The notes under the pieces: model-generated
What the model saw: the letters and a program-made list of their open reading frames with translations, nothing else
Database searches by the model: none
What the model was told of the DNA's origin: nothing
Shown here: positions 14,960 through 23,918 of the stretch, in pieces
How positions within the stretch are numbered: position 1 is the first letter of the stretch
How the letters are laid out: every line of letters starts with the position of its first letter
Translations under genes and position numbers: made by a program
Source: Deltaproteobacteria bacterium
Lineage (GTDB): Bacteria; Desulfobacterota; DSM-4660; Desulfatiglandales; B25-G16
DNA: 25,265 bases
Direction of reading: 5' to 3'
NCBI GenBank assembly: GCA_020348625.1
Contig: CP070752.1
Location: forward strand, 2,275,588-2,300,852

Positions 14960-16123
14960 CTATGAGCTGTCAATCACCCGGCGGACGTGATCTGCCACAG
15001 CCAGACATGAAGTCAAGGCGGGACTCCCCATGCCGAGCAAATGGATGCAGGAAGGATATTTCTCCTCTCTTTGTATAAGCCAGTCCAGATGCCCTGATAG
15101 GTAGCCTAGCACACCGGTCTGATAGGGTTCTAGATCGTTTGCCCTAAGCCCCGGGAAATAGGATGAGACTGTATCAAAGTACTCGGACATGGGTCGGAAT
15201 TCTCCTGCGAAATCCTCCTTGCTTTTCGCGGGAAAGGAGATCGGGCCAACCGCCATAATTGGTGCTGGTTTCCAATCCCCTTCAGGCCCTGGTTCAATGG
15301 TGGGGGTGAGGTGTGTGCCGACGGTCCAGTAGCTGCCGCTGGGCAGACTCACCTTGAAGGGGGCGGGATATATGTTCATATGGCACAACAGATTGGACCG
15401 TTTGGTCCGATAGAATCGGGCGAACTCGCAGCGCATAGGGTCCACCAGATAGGGGGACGCCGGATTAAGCATCCGGGCTACCTGATCAGCGTAAAGACCG
15501 GCACTATTGATCACCTCCTTGGTAAGGAAGGTGTCCTCGCTGCTGTCCCTGTTTCGGACCGTCAATTCGAGCCCTTCGGAGCGGGGCCTAATGTCCACCA
15601 GTTCGGTTTCGGTCAGAAAACGGACGCCATGATTGGATGCCAAAGTGAAAAGTCTGTAAACCAGCCTTGTCGGATCGACCACACCGGCACTGGGCAGATA
15701 GATCGCGGCAAGGACCTGGACATTGGGTTCTTTAGCGCGCACTTCTTCGCGGTTCAGCATCCGGGCTTCTACACCGTTAGCGCGGGCCCTGGCCAGATAA
15801 AGTTCTAGATTAGGCAAATCCCTTTCGGAGGTGGCCACAACCAGTTTACCGCAATGAAGGTGGGGGACTTCATGTGCCCGGCAAAAAGCATAGAGCATAC
15901 GGTTACCTAAGGCACAGAGCTTTGCTTTAAGAGGACGAGTCTCCTGATCGTAATACAGGCCTGAATGGATTACACCCGGGTTTCGGGAAGACTGGTTCTC
16001 GCCTCGGGTGACACCAGGGTTTTTCTCAATAACAAAAACCTCTCGCCCATTCTTGGACAGTTCATGGGCGACCGCTGTTCCCACAACCCCGGCCCCTATG
16101 ATCGTGGTTTCGACAACTTCCAT
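14960..16123 (-). CDS. lhgO: L-2-hydroxyglutarate oxidase-like FAD-dependent oxidoreductase
   Basis: A 387-residue flavoprotein of the DAO/GlpD-like superfamily closest to LhgO, which oxidises L-2-hydroxyglutarate to 2-oxoglutarate and passes electrons to the membrane quinone pool. The dinucleotide motif is IIGAGVVGTAVAHEL (residues 8-22) with FVIEKN at the second strand. The LhgO-type block RNPGVIHSGLYYDQ follows at about 47-60, then HCGKLVVATSERDLPNLE, and the C-terminal MGSPALTSCLAVADHV contacts FAD. Length and domain order are normal for the family. The start at 16123 has only a weak purine-rich GAAGAGAC upstream. It has its own predicted promoter at 16319-16347, 450 bp after the Mo enzyme gene. 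The substrate could be another L-2-hydroxy acid; the gene symbol is by similarity. Confidence 0.85.
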   Translation of the reverse strand: MEVVETTIIGAGVVGTAVAHELSKNGREVFVIEKNPGVTRGENQSSRNPGVIHSGLYYDQETRPLKAKLCALGNRMLYAFCRAHEVPHLHCGKLVVATSERDLPNLELYLARARANGVEARMLNREEVRAKEPNVQVLAAIYLPSAGVVDPTRLVYRLFTLASNHGVRFLTETELVDIRPRSEGLELTVRNRDSSEDTFLTKEVINSAGLYADQVARMLNPASPYLVDPMRCEFARFYRTKRSNLLCHMNIYPAPFKVSLPSGSYWTVGTHLTPTIEPGPEGDWKPAPIMAVGPISFPAKSKEDFAGEFRPMSEYFDTVSSYFPGLRANDLEPYQTGVLGYLSGHLDWLIQREEKYPSCIHLLGMGSPALTSCLAVADHVRRVIDSS

Positions 16124-16574
16124 TGGTTTCGTCTCTTCAGCACCTTAATCCCGAAGTTCCCTGAGGGCTTTTGTTTCGATTCCACAAACGGAATGCCAAT
16201 ACCCGCCCTTTGATTAATAGTACACTGGCACGAAATCGCTCAACAGTTTGAAATGCGCAGACCCACTGAAGGTCGGGAGACCTCTTTAGAATTGTATCCT
16301 TCTTCCTCATTATTGCAGGTAATAATTGATGGAACAGGAAATGTCAAAGTGCAAGCAGATGTGTTTCGTGAAGATTATTTTGCTAAGTCAAGAAGATCGA
16401 TCGGTGCATGATAGCAAAGTGCAGCCGGCGGCGTCAGCGCCTATAGTTGATCACCATGGGTTGCCGAGCGCTGCTATTTAATTGCCGGGGTGGTCACTGG
16501 TTGAGCTGCACGGATGAAGACGGGATAGCCTTACCGGCGAATTCACCGTGTAGAAAGGTTGTTGTGTCGGAGTT
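16124..16574 (-). other. 451-bp intergenic region between the Mo enzyme and the LhgO-like gene
   Basis: No gene is supported on either strand. It holds the predicted LhgO promoter at 16319-16347. Downstream of the Mo enzyme stop there is a near-palindrome CGGCGAATTCACCG (one mismatched pair) close to 16537-16550, and a small GGCG/CGCC hairpin near 16430-16441 on the minus strand. Neither has a T-run, so termination of the Mo operon here is not demonstrated. Confidence 0.45.
16319..16347 (-). promoter_or_regulatory. Predicted sigma-70-type promoter for the LhgO-like gene
   Basis: On the minus strand a perfect TTGACA (16342-16347) is followed after exactly 17 bp by TATTAC (16319-16324), four of six matches to the -10 consensus. 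Transcription would start near 16312, about 190 nt before the ATG at 16123. It suggests that the flavoenzyme can be expressed separately from the Mo complex upstream. Confidence 0.5.
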
Positions 16575-19235
16575 TCAGGTCTGTTTGGCCACCTTGTAAA
16601 CCTTTACCCTCACCGCAGTCTCAATGGATAAGGTCACGGGGCACTTGTGTTCCATATCATTGATCAAGAGGTTATTAAACATCACACCCTTGTTCTTGGC
16701 TATTGGTCGCCCCTTGGCCCAGCCTCCGCCACCGGCGACTGAAGCAACCGCCTGGGGGTGGATGCCGGTCATGAGCTTGGCCCTGCCGGTCATTCGCCTG
16801 CCCCTTAGGTTCTCCACACAGATCATATCCCCGTCTCTAATGCCCTTCTTCTTGGCTGCCTCGGCGTGTAAGCAGATATTGTAGGTAAAGGGGTTATTCC
16901 TGCTCATCTCATCGATCATCGGGTTCTGATAGGTAGCAGTCGCTGCGTGCAGGATATCCCGATAGGAGAAGGCGACAAATTCATAATCGGGATGGGCCTG
17001 TCCTTCCTCGTAGATAATGGAAGGGAAATAAGTGAGCAGAGGCGTGTAGTGGTTCCAGTCCACCTTGATACCCAGTTTTTCACCGATCGGCATTGCCTTC
17101 TCTTTGGTGTTCAACAGAAACTCGAAATAGATGGGACCTCTTCCGGAGCAGAAGGTCCGCCAGTAGGCCTCTTCCGGTCGTTTCTTCCAGGTCACGAACC
17201 CTTTTTCCCGTAACCATTGCAAACCGCATTTTTCGCCGAACATGTGTTTCAGGGTCCTGTCTATGAATTCCTCGTTCGACAGCCTTTCATCCGGTCCTAT
17301 GATGGGGAACTCTTTGTCCTGTTGTTCCATTTCAGCAGCCCCCCACTTGGTAAGCTTTCCGGAGAAATAGGTATCCAGAAAGGTGTTGTAATGAGCTCGT
17401 CTCTCCGGCCCTAATCTGTCTGCCAGATCGAACATGATGTCTAATACGTCCCTTTCTTCATACCGATTCTTCACCACAGGTTGCCGCATATGAAAGGACC
17501 AGTCGTCCATGCCGGTCGGCCAATTGAAAAAGTATCCGATAGAGCCGCTTATGTCTAATTGTTCCAGCGGATGCTTTTCTGGCAGAACGATGTCGAGATA
17601 GGCCTCCGTGGTTTCGTTGTGCTCGGTGAATACCCCCCAGGAAAAGGGGACTTTTGAAAGGTATGTCCCCGTAGATTCGATATCAGCAGTGCTTTTAAAG
17701 AGGTTGCCTCCCATATAGGCAATAATCTGGCAGTCATAGGGACGGCCCGCTCTTTCCCATATCTCTTCAAAATCCTCGGAATACGGGTGCCCTGATGTGT
17801 GGGAATGAACAAAGAAATCTTGCAGTGTCAATCTCTCGGGCCATTTTGGTTCTTCTGGAGGCCACGGATCGTGCGTGACCCACATGCCGGGGGTGAGCAT
17901 CCCGTCAACCCCTGCATATGGTTCGTATCTGGGATATCCCGTATCGGGGTGGCCAAACCCCCGGGCCGGCCAGCTGATCGTGCCGCCAACAGCTTCCACA
18001 TTTCCCACGAGCTGGTTCAAAACGCATATGGCAAAATACTGGTGAAAGCAGTTCGAGTGTCCTTGTCCGCCTCTAAACATGCAGGTGGCAACGGGCCTGT
18101 AGGGCAACCGGACCCCTTCGATCTCAATGGTGGCGCCGATTCGCGCCTCTTCCAGGAACTCCCTGGCAATCCGGTCGATCTTTGACGCCGGAACGGTACT
18201 TACCTTTTCGGCCCATGCCGGTTCATACTGTTTCAGATGTTCTTTCAGAAGCTGAAAGGAAGGCCGGCATTGTATGCCATTCACTTCAAAATCCCCCAGC
18301 AGTGCACATTCCGATGACAATGTGGGATCGTCCCATGTCTTCGCCTTGGAGTCGGATTCATCCCATAAGAGGGGCTGACCGGTCTCCCTGTCTCTGACGA
18401 ACTTCAGATCAGGTCGCACCAGGTAAGGGCCGTTGGTATATTTCTTCAGGAACTCTTCATCATATTTGCCCACCGTATTAACAATGATGTTGCACATGGC
18501 CAGGATAACGGCCAGATCCGTTCCGGGGAGAATGGGGATCCATTCCGTGGCCTTACCCCCGGCAAAATTGCATATAGGGTCGAACACGATATTTCTCATA
18601 CCCCTTGCCCTCGCCTCGGCGGCAAGCCTCATGTTATGGGCTGGGCTGTGTCCGGATCCCGTGCCCTTGTTCGAACCGAATTGAATCGCGTAATTGCAGT
18701 ATCTGTAGTCCGGTAACACCGACCATGAGCAATGTATCAAGCCGGCCCCAAAATGGGCACCATTACCGCAATGCAAACCCACGCCTCCGGGGGCAAAACT
18801 GCGACAGCCAAGGGTCAACAGGAGACCGGACAAAATGGTCGAGAATTTCTTATTAGTACCCGGCGAGGGTGTGCCGGCAATAATAAGGGCCCGGGGATCT
18901 TTCTCTAAAACTTTATTGTGCTTCTCCGCAATGGTGTTCATCGCCTCTTCCCACGAAATCCGCTCCCATTTGGGATCTTCGCCAAAGCCCTTTTTAGGGT
19001 TTGTCCTCTTCATCGGGTATCTTATCCGGTTGGGGTCATAAAGACTTATGATGCTTGAGGCACCTTTGCCGCAAAGTCCCCCTCTGCTGCCCATAAAGCT
19101 ATCCGGCTCACCTTCAACCCTTACCACGACGCCATCAACCACATTAACGGCCATGCCGCAGGAGCCATAGCACTGGGCGCAGACCGTATGGTACCAACGA
19201 TCGTCTAGGGTATCTTTCTCAGTATCCTCGGCCAT
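16575..19235 (-). CDS. Molybdopterin oxidoreductase, catalytic subunit of a CISM-type complex (DMSO reductase family)
   Basis: An 886-residue molybdo/tungsto-bis-pterin enzyme. The N-terminal [4Fe-4S] site is Cys19-x2-Cys22-x3-Cys26-x28-Cys55 with the electron-relay Lys57 (LCGKG). Cys156 in GGVGLHCGNGAH is the best candidate metal ligand, as in Psr/Phs/Arr-type enzymes. Later blocks include PILPGTDLAVILAMCNIIV, MFRGGQGHSNCFHQYFAI, VLPEKHPLEQLDISGS and the C-terminal pterin-binding barrel (MTGRAKLMTGIHPQAVASVA). No twin-arginine signal precedes the first Cys; the protein begins MAEDTEKDTLDDRWYHT, so it should stay in the cytoplasm. The ATG at 19235 has AAGGAGAAG upstream. It is third after the FeS and NrfD subunits. 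The substrate cannot be assigned; it is not obviously formate dehydrogenase (no Sec/Cys-His formate motif) or transhydroxylase. Confidence 0.88.
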   Translation of the reverse strand: MAEDTEKDTLDDRWYHTVCAQCYGSCGMAVNVVDGVVVRVEGEPDSFMGSRGGLCGKGASSIISLYDPNRIRYPMKRTNPKKGFGEDPKWERISWEEAMNTIAEKHNKVLEKDPRALIIAGTPSPGTNKKFSTILSGLLLTLGCRSFAPGGVGLHCGNGAHFGAGLIHCSWSVLPDYRYCNYAIQFGSNKGTGSGHSPAHNMRLAAEARARGMRNIVFDPICNFAGGKATEWIPILPGTDLAVILAMCNIIVNTVGKYDEEFLKKYTNGPYLVRPDLKFVRDRETGQPLLWDESDSKAKTWDDPTLSSECALLGDFEVNGIQCRPSFQLLKEHLKQYEPAWAEKVSTVPASKIDRIAREFLEEARIGATIEIEGVRLPYRPVATCMFRGGQGHSNCFHQYFAICVLNQLVGNVEAVGGTISWPARGFGHPDTGYPRYEPYAGVDGMLTPGMWVTHDPWPPEEPKWPERLTLQDFFVHSHTSGHPYSEDFEEIWERAGRPYDCQIIAYMGGNLFKSTADIESTGTYLSKVPFSWGVFTEHNETTEAYLDIVLPEKHPLEQLDISGSIGYFFNWPTGMDDWSFHMRQPVVKNRYEERDVLDIMFDLADRLGPERRAHYNTFLDTYFSGKLTKWGAAEMEQQDKEFPIIGPDERLSNEEFIDRTLKHMFGEKCGLQWLREKGFVTWKKRPEEAYWRTFCSGRGPIYFEFLLNTKEKAMPIGEKLGIKVDWNHYTPLLTYFPSIIYEEGQAHPDYEFVAFSYRDILHAATATYQNPMIDEMSRNNPFTYNICLHAEAAKKKGIRDGDMICVENLRGRRMTGRAKLMTGIHPQAVASVAGGGGWAKGRPIAKNKGVMFNNLLINDMEHKCPVTLSIETAVRVKVYKVAKQT

Positions 19236-19300
19236 AATTCTTCTCCTTCGGAATACACTTGTGCCTCCGGGGCAGTTCCCTGCTTCTGGGATACCCCTCT

Positions 19301-20203
19301 TTACCTGAAATCGTTAGGCCTGGCCGGAAATAGACCAGGATAATAACCACTTTTTATCAAACTGTATCGCAGCAGCAAATCCCCAAGCAGTTGCAGGATC
19401 GCGGCAATCAGCAACATTACTGTTCCGATTTCATTAACCCCAACAGCAAAACCGTATACAGTCACGACCAGGGGGATTATCATGCCGCCCGCAATTACCC
19501 AGGGCCAGAATATCCATTTCAGTGATCCTTTTGCCATCATAGACAACGAGAGCTTCTCCTTGCCTTCTTCAAACCCGAGGCTGACCAGACTCAGGGCAAA
19601 AAGACAGACGTTAATCAAAAAAGTAACGAGCAGCCACTGCCTCATGTTGATCATGGAGGTATTCTGTCCAAGCAAAAGGTTGATGACCAGCACGATGGCC
19701 AGCCCGATAAAGAAACTCCGTGCCAACATCTGGATAGGAAGAAAACTCGAGTTCCATGTCAGTATTGGTTTGACATCAGCGATTTCATAACCGCCATAGA
19801 GGATGGTTGCTACCGCCATAATGTTGGCTACAATCAACACCCATGCTACAGGCGTTGAAAAATAAGACAATGCCAGGTGAATAAAACCGAAGAGCTGGAA
19901 CAAAGAGATGATCAAAAGGCCCCGCGATATCCAAGCACTGCTGGGCCTTAGAATGGCTTTATAGATTCGAAAGGGGCGGCCCAGAAAAAGTAAATGGCAG
20001 CCTCCCCCCAGGGCTCCCGAGATCAACCATCCCGCTGTCTGGCCCCACAGGCTGTGTAAAACGGAGGCCGCCAGAAATATGCCGGCGCCAAATTCCACGA
20101 GAAACAGTCCGGAAAAGAGCAATGCCCCTTTCCCTTGAATCCAGGCTGTTTGTAGCGTGGGATATACCATGAATTCGTATGGTTCCATCTTTTCGCTTAA
20201 CAT
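19301..20203 (-). CDS. NrfD/PsrC-type membrane subunit of the Mo complex
   Basis: A 300-residue integral membrane protein with eight predicted helices, the number of the NrfD/PsrC family, beginning at about residues 28-50 and ending around 260-285. It anchors the complex and exchanges electrons with menaquinone. Family-like features are the N-terminal WIQGKGALLFSGLFLVEFGAG segment, LFLGRPFRIYKAILRPSSAWISRG between helices two and three, and the polar YGGYEIA after helix four. It has no heme-binding histidine pattern. The ATG at 20203 has AAGGGG upstream. It starts 23 bp after the FeS gene and ends 65 bp before the catalytic subunit gene. Confidence 0.88.
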   Translation of the reverse strand: MLSEKMEPYEFMVYPTLQTAWIQGKGALLFSGLFLVEFGAGIFLAASVLHSLWGQTAGWLISGALGGGCHLLFLGRPFRIYKAILRPSSAWISRGLLIISLFQLFGFIHLALSYFSTPVAWVLIVANIMAVATILYGGYEIADVKPILTWNSSFLPIQMLARSFFIGLAIVLVINLLLGQNTSMINMRQWLLVTFLINVCLFALSLVSLGFEEGKEKLSLSMMAKGSLKWIFWPWVIAGGMIIPLVVTVYGFAVGVNEIGTVMLLIAAILQLLGDLLLRYSLIKSGYYPGLFPARPNDFR

Positions 20204-20225
20204 GGAGAATCCCCTTACTGATTAC

Positions 20226-20873
20226 CTATTTGGTAATATAATAAACACACGGATCCGTGCCTGCCTCAGGTTTTAGTTGATATCCCTTTCCGATCCGGAT
20301 TGCAGTGGAAACGTCACTTTCAAGATCATCGATGTCTCCGAATATCCTGGCATTAGTCGGGCAGGCATTCACGCAAGCAGGGGTCACGTGGCGATCAACT
20401 CCTGGTACCCCTCCATTATTCAGTGCCTTATCCACCCTCTCCTTGCAGAAGTTGCATTTTGCTACCGTGCCCAACTGCAGGGGATACATCTTCTCTCTCA
20501 TCTCCTCATACGGCGTGAGACCCTGCCCAGGAAAATATTCCCGTGGACTTTCATTGAACACCCGAACCTGATATGGACAGGCCATCATGCAGGACCGGCA
20601 ACCAATGCATTTGTCGGGGTCTACGCACACGATGCCGTCCTCGCGCTGCTCTGTAGCCCCGGTGGGGCACACATCTACACAGAATGGCTCTTTACAGTGG
20701 TTGCACAAGGTAGGGTAGATCTGCTTGTTAATCCCTTCTGCCTCAAATATTACCACCCGATTCCAGACAACATCGGGTGGTAGAAAATGCTCTGTCTTGC
20801 AGGCAATAACACAAGCATAGCACCCCACACACCTCGTCAGATTGATCGCCATTCCCCATCTCATCTTACTCAT
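20226..20873 (-). CDS. Four-cluster ferredoxin-type electron transfer subunit of the Mo complex
   Basis: A 215-residue iron-sulfur protein of the PsrB/DmsB/NrfC type. Sixteen cysteines form four [4Fe-4S] sites: C15, 18, 21 and 25; C57, 60, 65 and 69; C89, 92, 95 and 99; C140, 143, 167 and 171, in the usual crossed arrangement. It would relay electrons between the molybdopterin subunit and the NrfD-like membrane subunit. The N-terminus MSKMRWGMAINLTRCVGC has no signal peptide, consistent with a cytoplasmic complex. The ATG at 20873 has GAAGGGA close upstream. It opens the three-gene cluster, 132 bp after dctM on the same strand. Confidence 0.92.
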   Translation of the reverse strand: MSKMRWGMAINLTRCVGCYACVIACKTEHFLPPDVVWNRVVIFEAEGINKQIYPTLCNHCKEPFCVDVCPTGATEQREDGIVCVDPDKCIGCRSCMMACPYQVRVFNESPREYFPGQGLTPYEEMREKMYPLQLGTVAKCNFCKERVDKALNNGGVPGVDRHVTPACVNACPTNARIFGDIDDLESDVSTAIRIGKGYQLKPEAGTDPCVYYITK

Positions 20874-20921
20874 TCCCTTCTGTCTTGGTTATGGGCTCAT
20901 ACTCTTTGCATTACCCTGCTG

Positions 20922-20948
20922 TGAGTTCCACAAGAAAGGGACCTCACT
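20922..20948 (-). promoter_or_regulatory. Small stem-loop between dctM and the ferredoxin-subunit gene
   Basis: On the minus strand GTGAG-G-TCC pairs with GGA-A-CTCAC around a nine-base loop, a stem of eight pairs with one mismatch. It lies in the 132-bp gap before the ferredoxin subunit. No T-run follows. It may modulate read-through from the TRAP genes or RNA stability; the role is inferred. Confidence 0.3.
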
Positions 20949-21005
20949 GTTCATTATCCATTCATTGTTTAGTTGATGAGAGTTCCGTTTTTTCGCGCAT
21001 AATTG

Positions 21006-22304
21006 CTACATCAAACTGGGCAGGAATAAGGAAAGTTGGGGGACAGCTATGAGCAGAGCTATGTGGCACACATCAGCCATGAGGAAAGGGACTATCCCCC
21101 TGAATATGGTATACATGGGAACGTCCGGCGCCACCCCTTTGATGACAAAGACATTTAGACCAACGGGGGGAGTTATCAGTGCCATCTCACACATTCTAAC
21201 GATAATAATTCCAAACCAAATCGGGTCAAACCCAAGCTTTTCGGCTACTGGATAGAAAATGGGCGTGATAAGGAGAATCATCGCGGGCGCGTCAATAACA
21301 GTACCGAGAAATAGAAGGAAGACCAGTATGAAGATAAGCATAATGTATCTGTTAATCTCAAGTCCGACTATAGTATCTGCTATCGTAAAGGGAACCCTGC
21401 TTATGGCAAGGAAATAGCCCAGGATAAGGGCACCTAATACGATAATAAGTATCATTGCCGTATTCCTGAGTGTTTCAAAAAGACTCTCCTGGATGGCCTT
21501 TCTGTTAAGCTTTCCTCTCAGCAATGCGGAAAAAAAGGCTCCGAAGGCGCCCACCCCAGCCGCCTCCGTGGGAGTGAAGATACCGAAGTAGATCCCTCCG
21601 AGAACGAGGATAAATAGAAGCAAAATGACCCATGTATTCTTGAGCGATACTATTCTCTCTCTCCAGCTCGATATAGGCCCAGGCGGACCTAACCGGGGAT
21701 TGAGCTTGCATATGATGAAGATGGTGATCATATAAAAGACAGCTTCGAGCACGCCCGGGATAAAGCCCGCAAGAAAAAGCCTGCCTATAGATTGCTCGGC
21801 TATAATACCATAAACAATAAGGCCCACACTGGGCGGTATGAGGATACCAATAGTACCGCCGGCTGCCACTGAGCCCGTAGCCAAGGCAGGATCATAACCG
21901 TATCTCTTCATCTCCGGCAAGGCCACCACTCCCATGGTAGCCGCCGTAGCGGTACTGGAACCGCTGACAGCGGCAAAGCCGGCACAGGCACCCACATTCG
22001 CCAACGCCAGGCCGCCACGGAAATGCCCTAACCATCTATAGACCGTATTATAGAGATCTTTGCTGAGTCCGGCATGAAAACAGAATGCCCCCATAAGGAT
22101 AAAAAGGGGGACGACGCTGAAGTCGTATGAGGCAAAAGTTCTGTAAGGAACTGTTGTCAGTACGCCGAGGGCCGAGTCCAAACCCCTGAGAAAGGCGAAA
22201 CCGGCAAAACCCACCAACCCCATGGCAATACCTATGGGCATCCCTGAAAACAGGAATATGAAGAGAATGCCTATGCCAATAAATCCGGTGGTAAGGGGTG
22301 TCAT
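21006..22304 (-). CDS. dctM: TRAP transporter large permease DctM
   Basis: A 432-residue membrane protein of the DctM family, the ion-coupled translocation subunit of TRAP transporters. Hydrophobic helices run through the whole length. The family signature is seen as GVVALPEMKRYGYDPALATG followed by GTIGILIPPSVGLIVYG, repeated in the second half as ILLITPIFYPVAEKLGFDP and ITPPVGLNVFVIKG, reflecting the internal duplication. The ATG at 22304 overlaps the dctQ stop as ATGA, so the two are translationally coupled. It works with DctP and DctQ to import organic acids driven by a sodium gradient. Confidence 0.94.
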   Translation of the reverse strand: MTPLTTGFIGIGILFIFLFSGMPIGIAMGLVGFAGFAFLRGLDSALGVLTTVPYRTFASYDFSVVPLFILMGAFCFHAGLSKDLYNTVYRWLGHFRGGLALANVGACAGFAAVSGSSTATAATMGVVALPEMKRYGYDPALATGSVAAGGTIGILIPPSVGLIVYGIIAEQSIGRLFLAGFIPGVLEAVFYMITIFIICKLNPRLGPPGPISSWRERIVSLKNTWVILLLFILVLGGIYFGIFTPTEAAGVGAFGAFFSALLRGKLNRKAIQESLFETLRNTAMILIIVLGALILGYFLAISRVPFTIADTIVGLEINRYIMLIFILVFLLFLGTVIDAPAMILLITPIFYPVAEKLGFDPIWFGIIIVRMCEMALITPPVGLNVFVIKGVAPDVPMYTIFRGIVPFLMADVCHIALLIAVPQLSLFLPSLM

Positions 22305-22807
22305 CTGGTCACAAGTTGAGAAAGATATTCCAGAAAATCCTTTAGAAGCACCAATGTGAAAACCAGGCTGCCTAGAGCGAGCGCAGCGACAAAAGGGAAA
22401 GTAGGTATGAGTAATACGGCGGATACCAGGTTGCTTTTAAATATAAGCTTTATATAAAGTATGCTTTGCCACGTTACTAACGAAAAAAAGAGAAAGCTAA
22501 GAAAATAGGTAATACAATTGAAAACCGCCTGAGCTCTGGGCGAAAACCGGGAGGTCAGCACCTCTACGCTAATGAGACCTTTTACCAAAGCGCAATAGGA
22601 AAGCCCGAAACCGACCACAACTGCCATCATATATGAGGTAAGCTCCCAGGTGCCGCTTATGGGCCGGTTAAAGATATAGCGCAGCAGGACATCCGCCGCC
22701 GTGATGAACATCATTAGGGCGAGGACGCCTGCTGCCACATAAGTGATGACTCGGACTATAGGGTTTGCCGCCCTTGTTAGAGCACGAATAGTTTTGGTCA
22801 GTAGCAT
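22301..22807 (-). CDS. dctQ: TRAP transporter small permease DctQ
   Basis: A 168-residue membrane protein with four predicted helices, typical for DctQ. Recognisable segments are MFITAADVLLRYIFNRPISGTWE in the first half, with the family's R-x-x-F-x-x-P-I-x-G-x-x-E pattern, and the VVGFGLSYCALVKGLISVEV helix with its cytoplasmic loop. It forms the membrane complex with DctM and starts nine bases after the dctP stop; its Shine-Dalgarno is weak, so coupling to dctP is likely. Confidence 0.92.
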   Translation of the reverse strand: MLLTKTIRALTRAANPIVRVITYVAAGVLALMMFITAADVLLRYIFNRPISGTWELTSYMMAVVVGFGLSYCALVKGLISVEVLTSRFSPRAQAVFNCITYFLSFLFFSLVTWQSILYIKLIFKSNLVSAVLLIPTFPFVAALALGSLVFTLVLLKDFLEYLSQLVTR

Positions 22808-22816
22808 TCTTACATA

Positions 22817-23881
22817 CTATGGTTCTGTTTTTACCAGTCGAAGAAGCTCATCAAGCACGGCTTGCCCTGGCAGTCCTTTTGCAGTGACCCTTTTCACCCA
22901 GGCATCCCATAATGGTTTGCCGCCCACTTCCTGCCACCTGGCAAGTTCCTCTGGAGTGAGAGTGTAATCTATCAGTCTATGGCCCGTCTTTGCCGCGTAT
23001 TCGTCCATCTCCTTCAAACCGGCATCGTCAAGTGCGTCGGAATAGTGTTTGCCCAGCCATCTGCACGCATCATAACCGCATTCACTATCTATAGCCTTCT
23101 GGATGTCGGGCGACAGACTGTTCCACTTGTCTTTATTCATGATAATGGCGAAAGGTGCCGTGGCAATAATCACATGAGTCATGTATTTTCCAACCTCATG
23201 GAAGTTGAAGATCTCACATGCACCAATGGGCGTTAACGTGCCGTCGAGAACACCTTTTTGCATGGCAAGGTAGGTTTCAGTAAAAGGCACCAAGGTCGGA
23301 ACAGCCCCTAACGCCTTCATTGCGTCCGTTTGAGGTCCGCCTAGGGCCCTTATCTTCAACCCTTTCATGTCCTCAAGGGTTTTGACCTGCTTTTTGGTGG
23401 TAAGCAGTCTATACAGACCAGCAGTGTAGTTGACAAGTACGTGCACCTCCTCGTACTCCTTCTGAAACTCCGGAAACTTAGTATATAGTTTCCTTAAGAT
23501 GCCGCTGGCTTGCTGAGCGTTCTTAAAGGGGACAAAGGGGAGTTGCATGATTTCAGTGAGAGGTGCCATTCCCGGCCAATAGCCCATGGCGCACCAGGCC
23601 ATATCTGCGACGCCGGTTTTTGCGGCATTCCACGCATCCATCCCCTTGACCAGGGTACCACCGAAATAACGCTCTATTTTAATCCGATTGCCAGTAGCCG
23701 CTTCAAGCCTGTCGAGCCATACGGCATTAGCATGGATGGTACCATAGGAAGTTGGGGGGTTGTGGTCAGTATAGACGAGTTTTATTGGTTCGGCTTGTGC
23801 CAGCGCGGGAAGGCCAACGAAGATCAAAAGGCACACTGAAACTACGATTGTTGGGATTAAGGAAAATCTCTTCTCTTTCAT
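22817..23881 (-). CDS. dctP: TRAP transporter periplasmic solute-binding protein DctP
   Basis: A 354-residue solute receptor of the DctP family. A Sec signal peptide ends at PALAQA before EPIKLVYTDH. The receptor signature GLKIRALGGPQTDAMKALGAV carries the conserved Arg that binds the carboxylate of the ligand, and it is followed by VPFTETYLAMQKGVLDGTLTP. Ligands are therefore probably organic acids. The start has AAAGGAGG upstream. It is the first gene of the TRAP operon, and its leader holds further strong Shine-Dalgarno-like sequence at 23946-23956. The nature of the acid cannot be read from the sequence. Confidence 0.94.
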   Translation of the reverse strand: MKEKRFSLIPTIVVSVCLLIFVGLPALAQAEPIKLVYTDHNPPTSYGTIHANAVWLDRLEAATGNRIKIERYFGGTLVKGMDAWNAAKTGVADMAWCAMGYWPGMAPLTEIMQLPFVPFKNAQQASGILRKLYTKFPEFQKEYEEVHVLVNYTAGLYRLLTTKKQVKTLEDMKGLKIRALGGPQTDAMKALGAVPTLVPFTETYLAMQKGVLDGTLTPIGACEIFNFHEVGKYMTHVIIATAPFAIIMNKDKWNSLSPDIQKAIDSECGYDACRWLGKHYSDALDDAGLKEMDEYAAKTGHRLIDYTLTPEELARWQEVGGKPLWDAWVKRVTAKGLPGQAVLDELLRLVKTEP

Positions 23882-23918
23882 TTTTTTCCTCCTTTCTTGG
23901 CTTGGCTTTTTCAGTTAG

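Noticed and set aside
15311..15808. 165-codon plus-strand open frame
   Set aside because: Antisense to the LhgO-like gene; no family resemblance.
16200..16230. TGGCACG-like sequence considered as a sigma-54 promoter
   Set aside because: The GG to GC spacing is nine bases, not the required ten, and no activator gene is visible.
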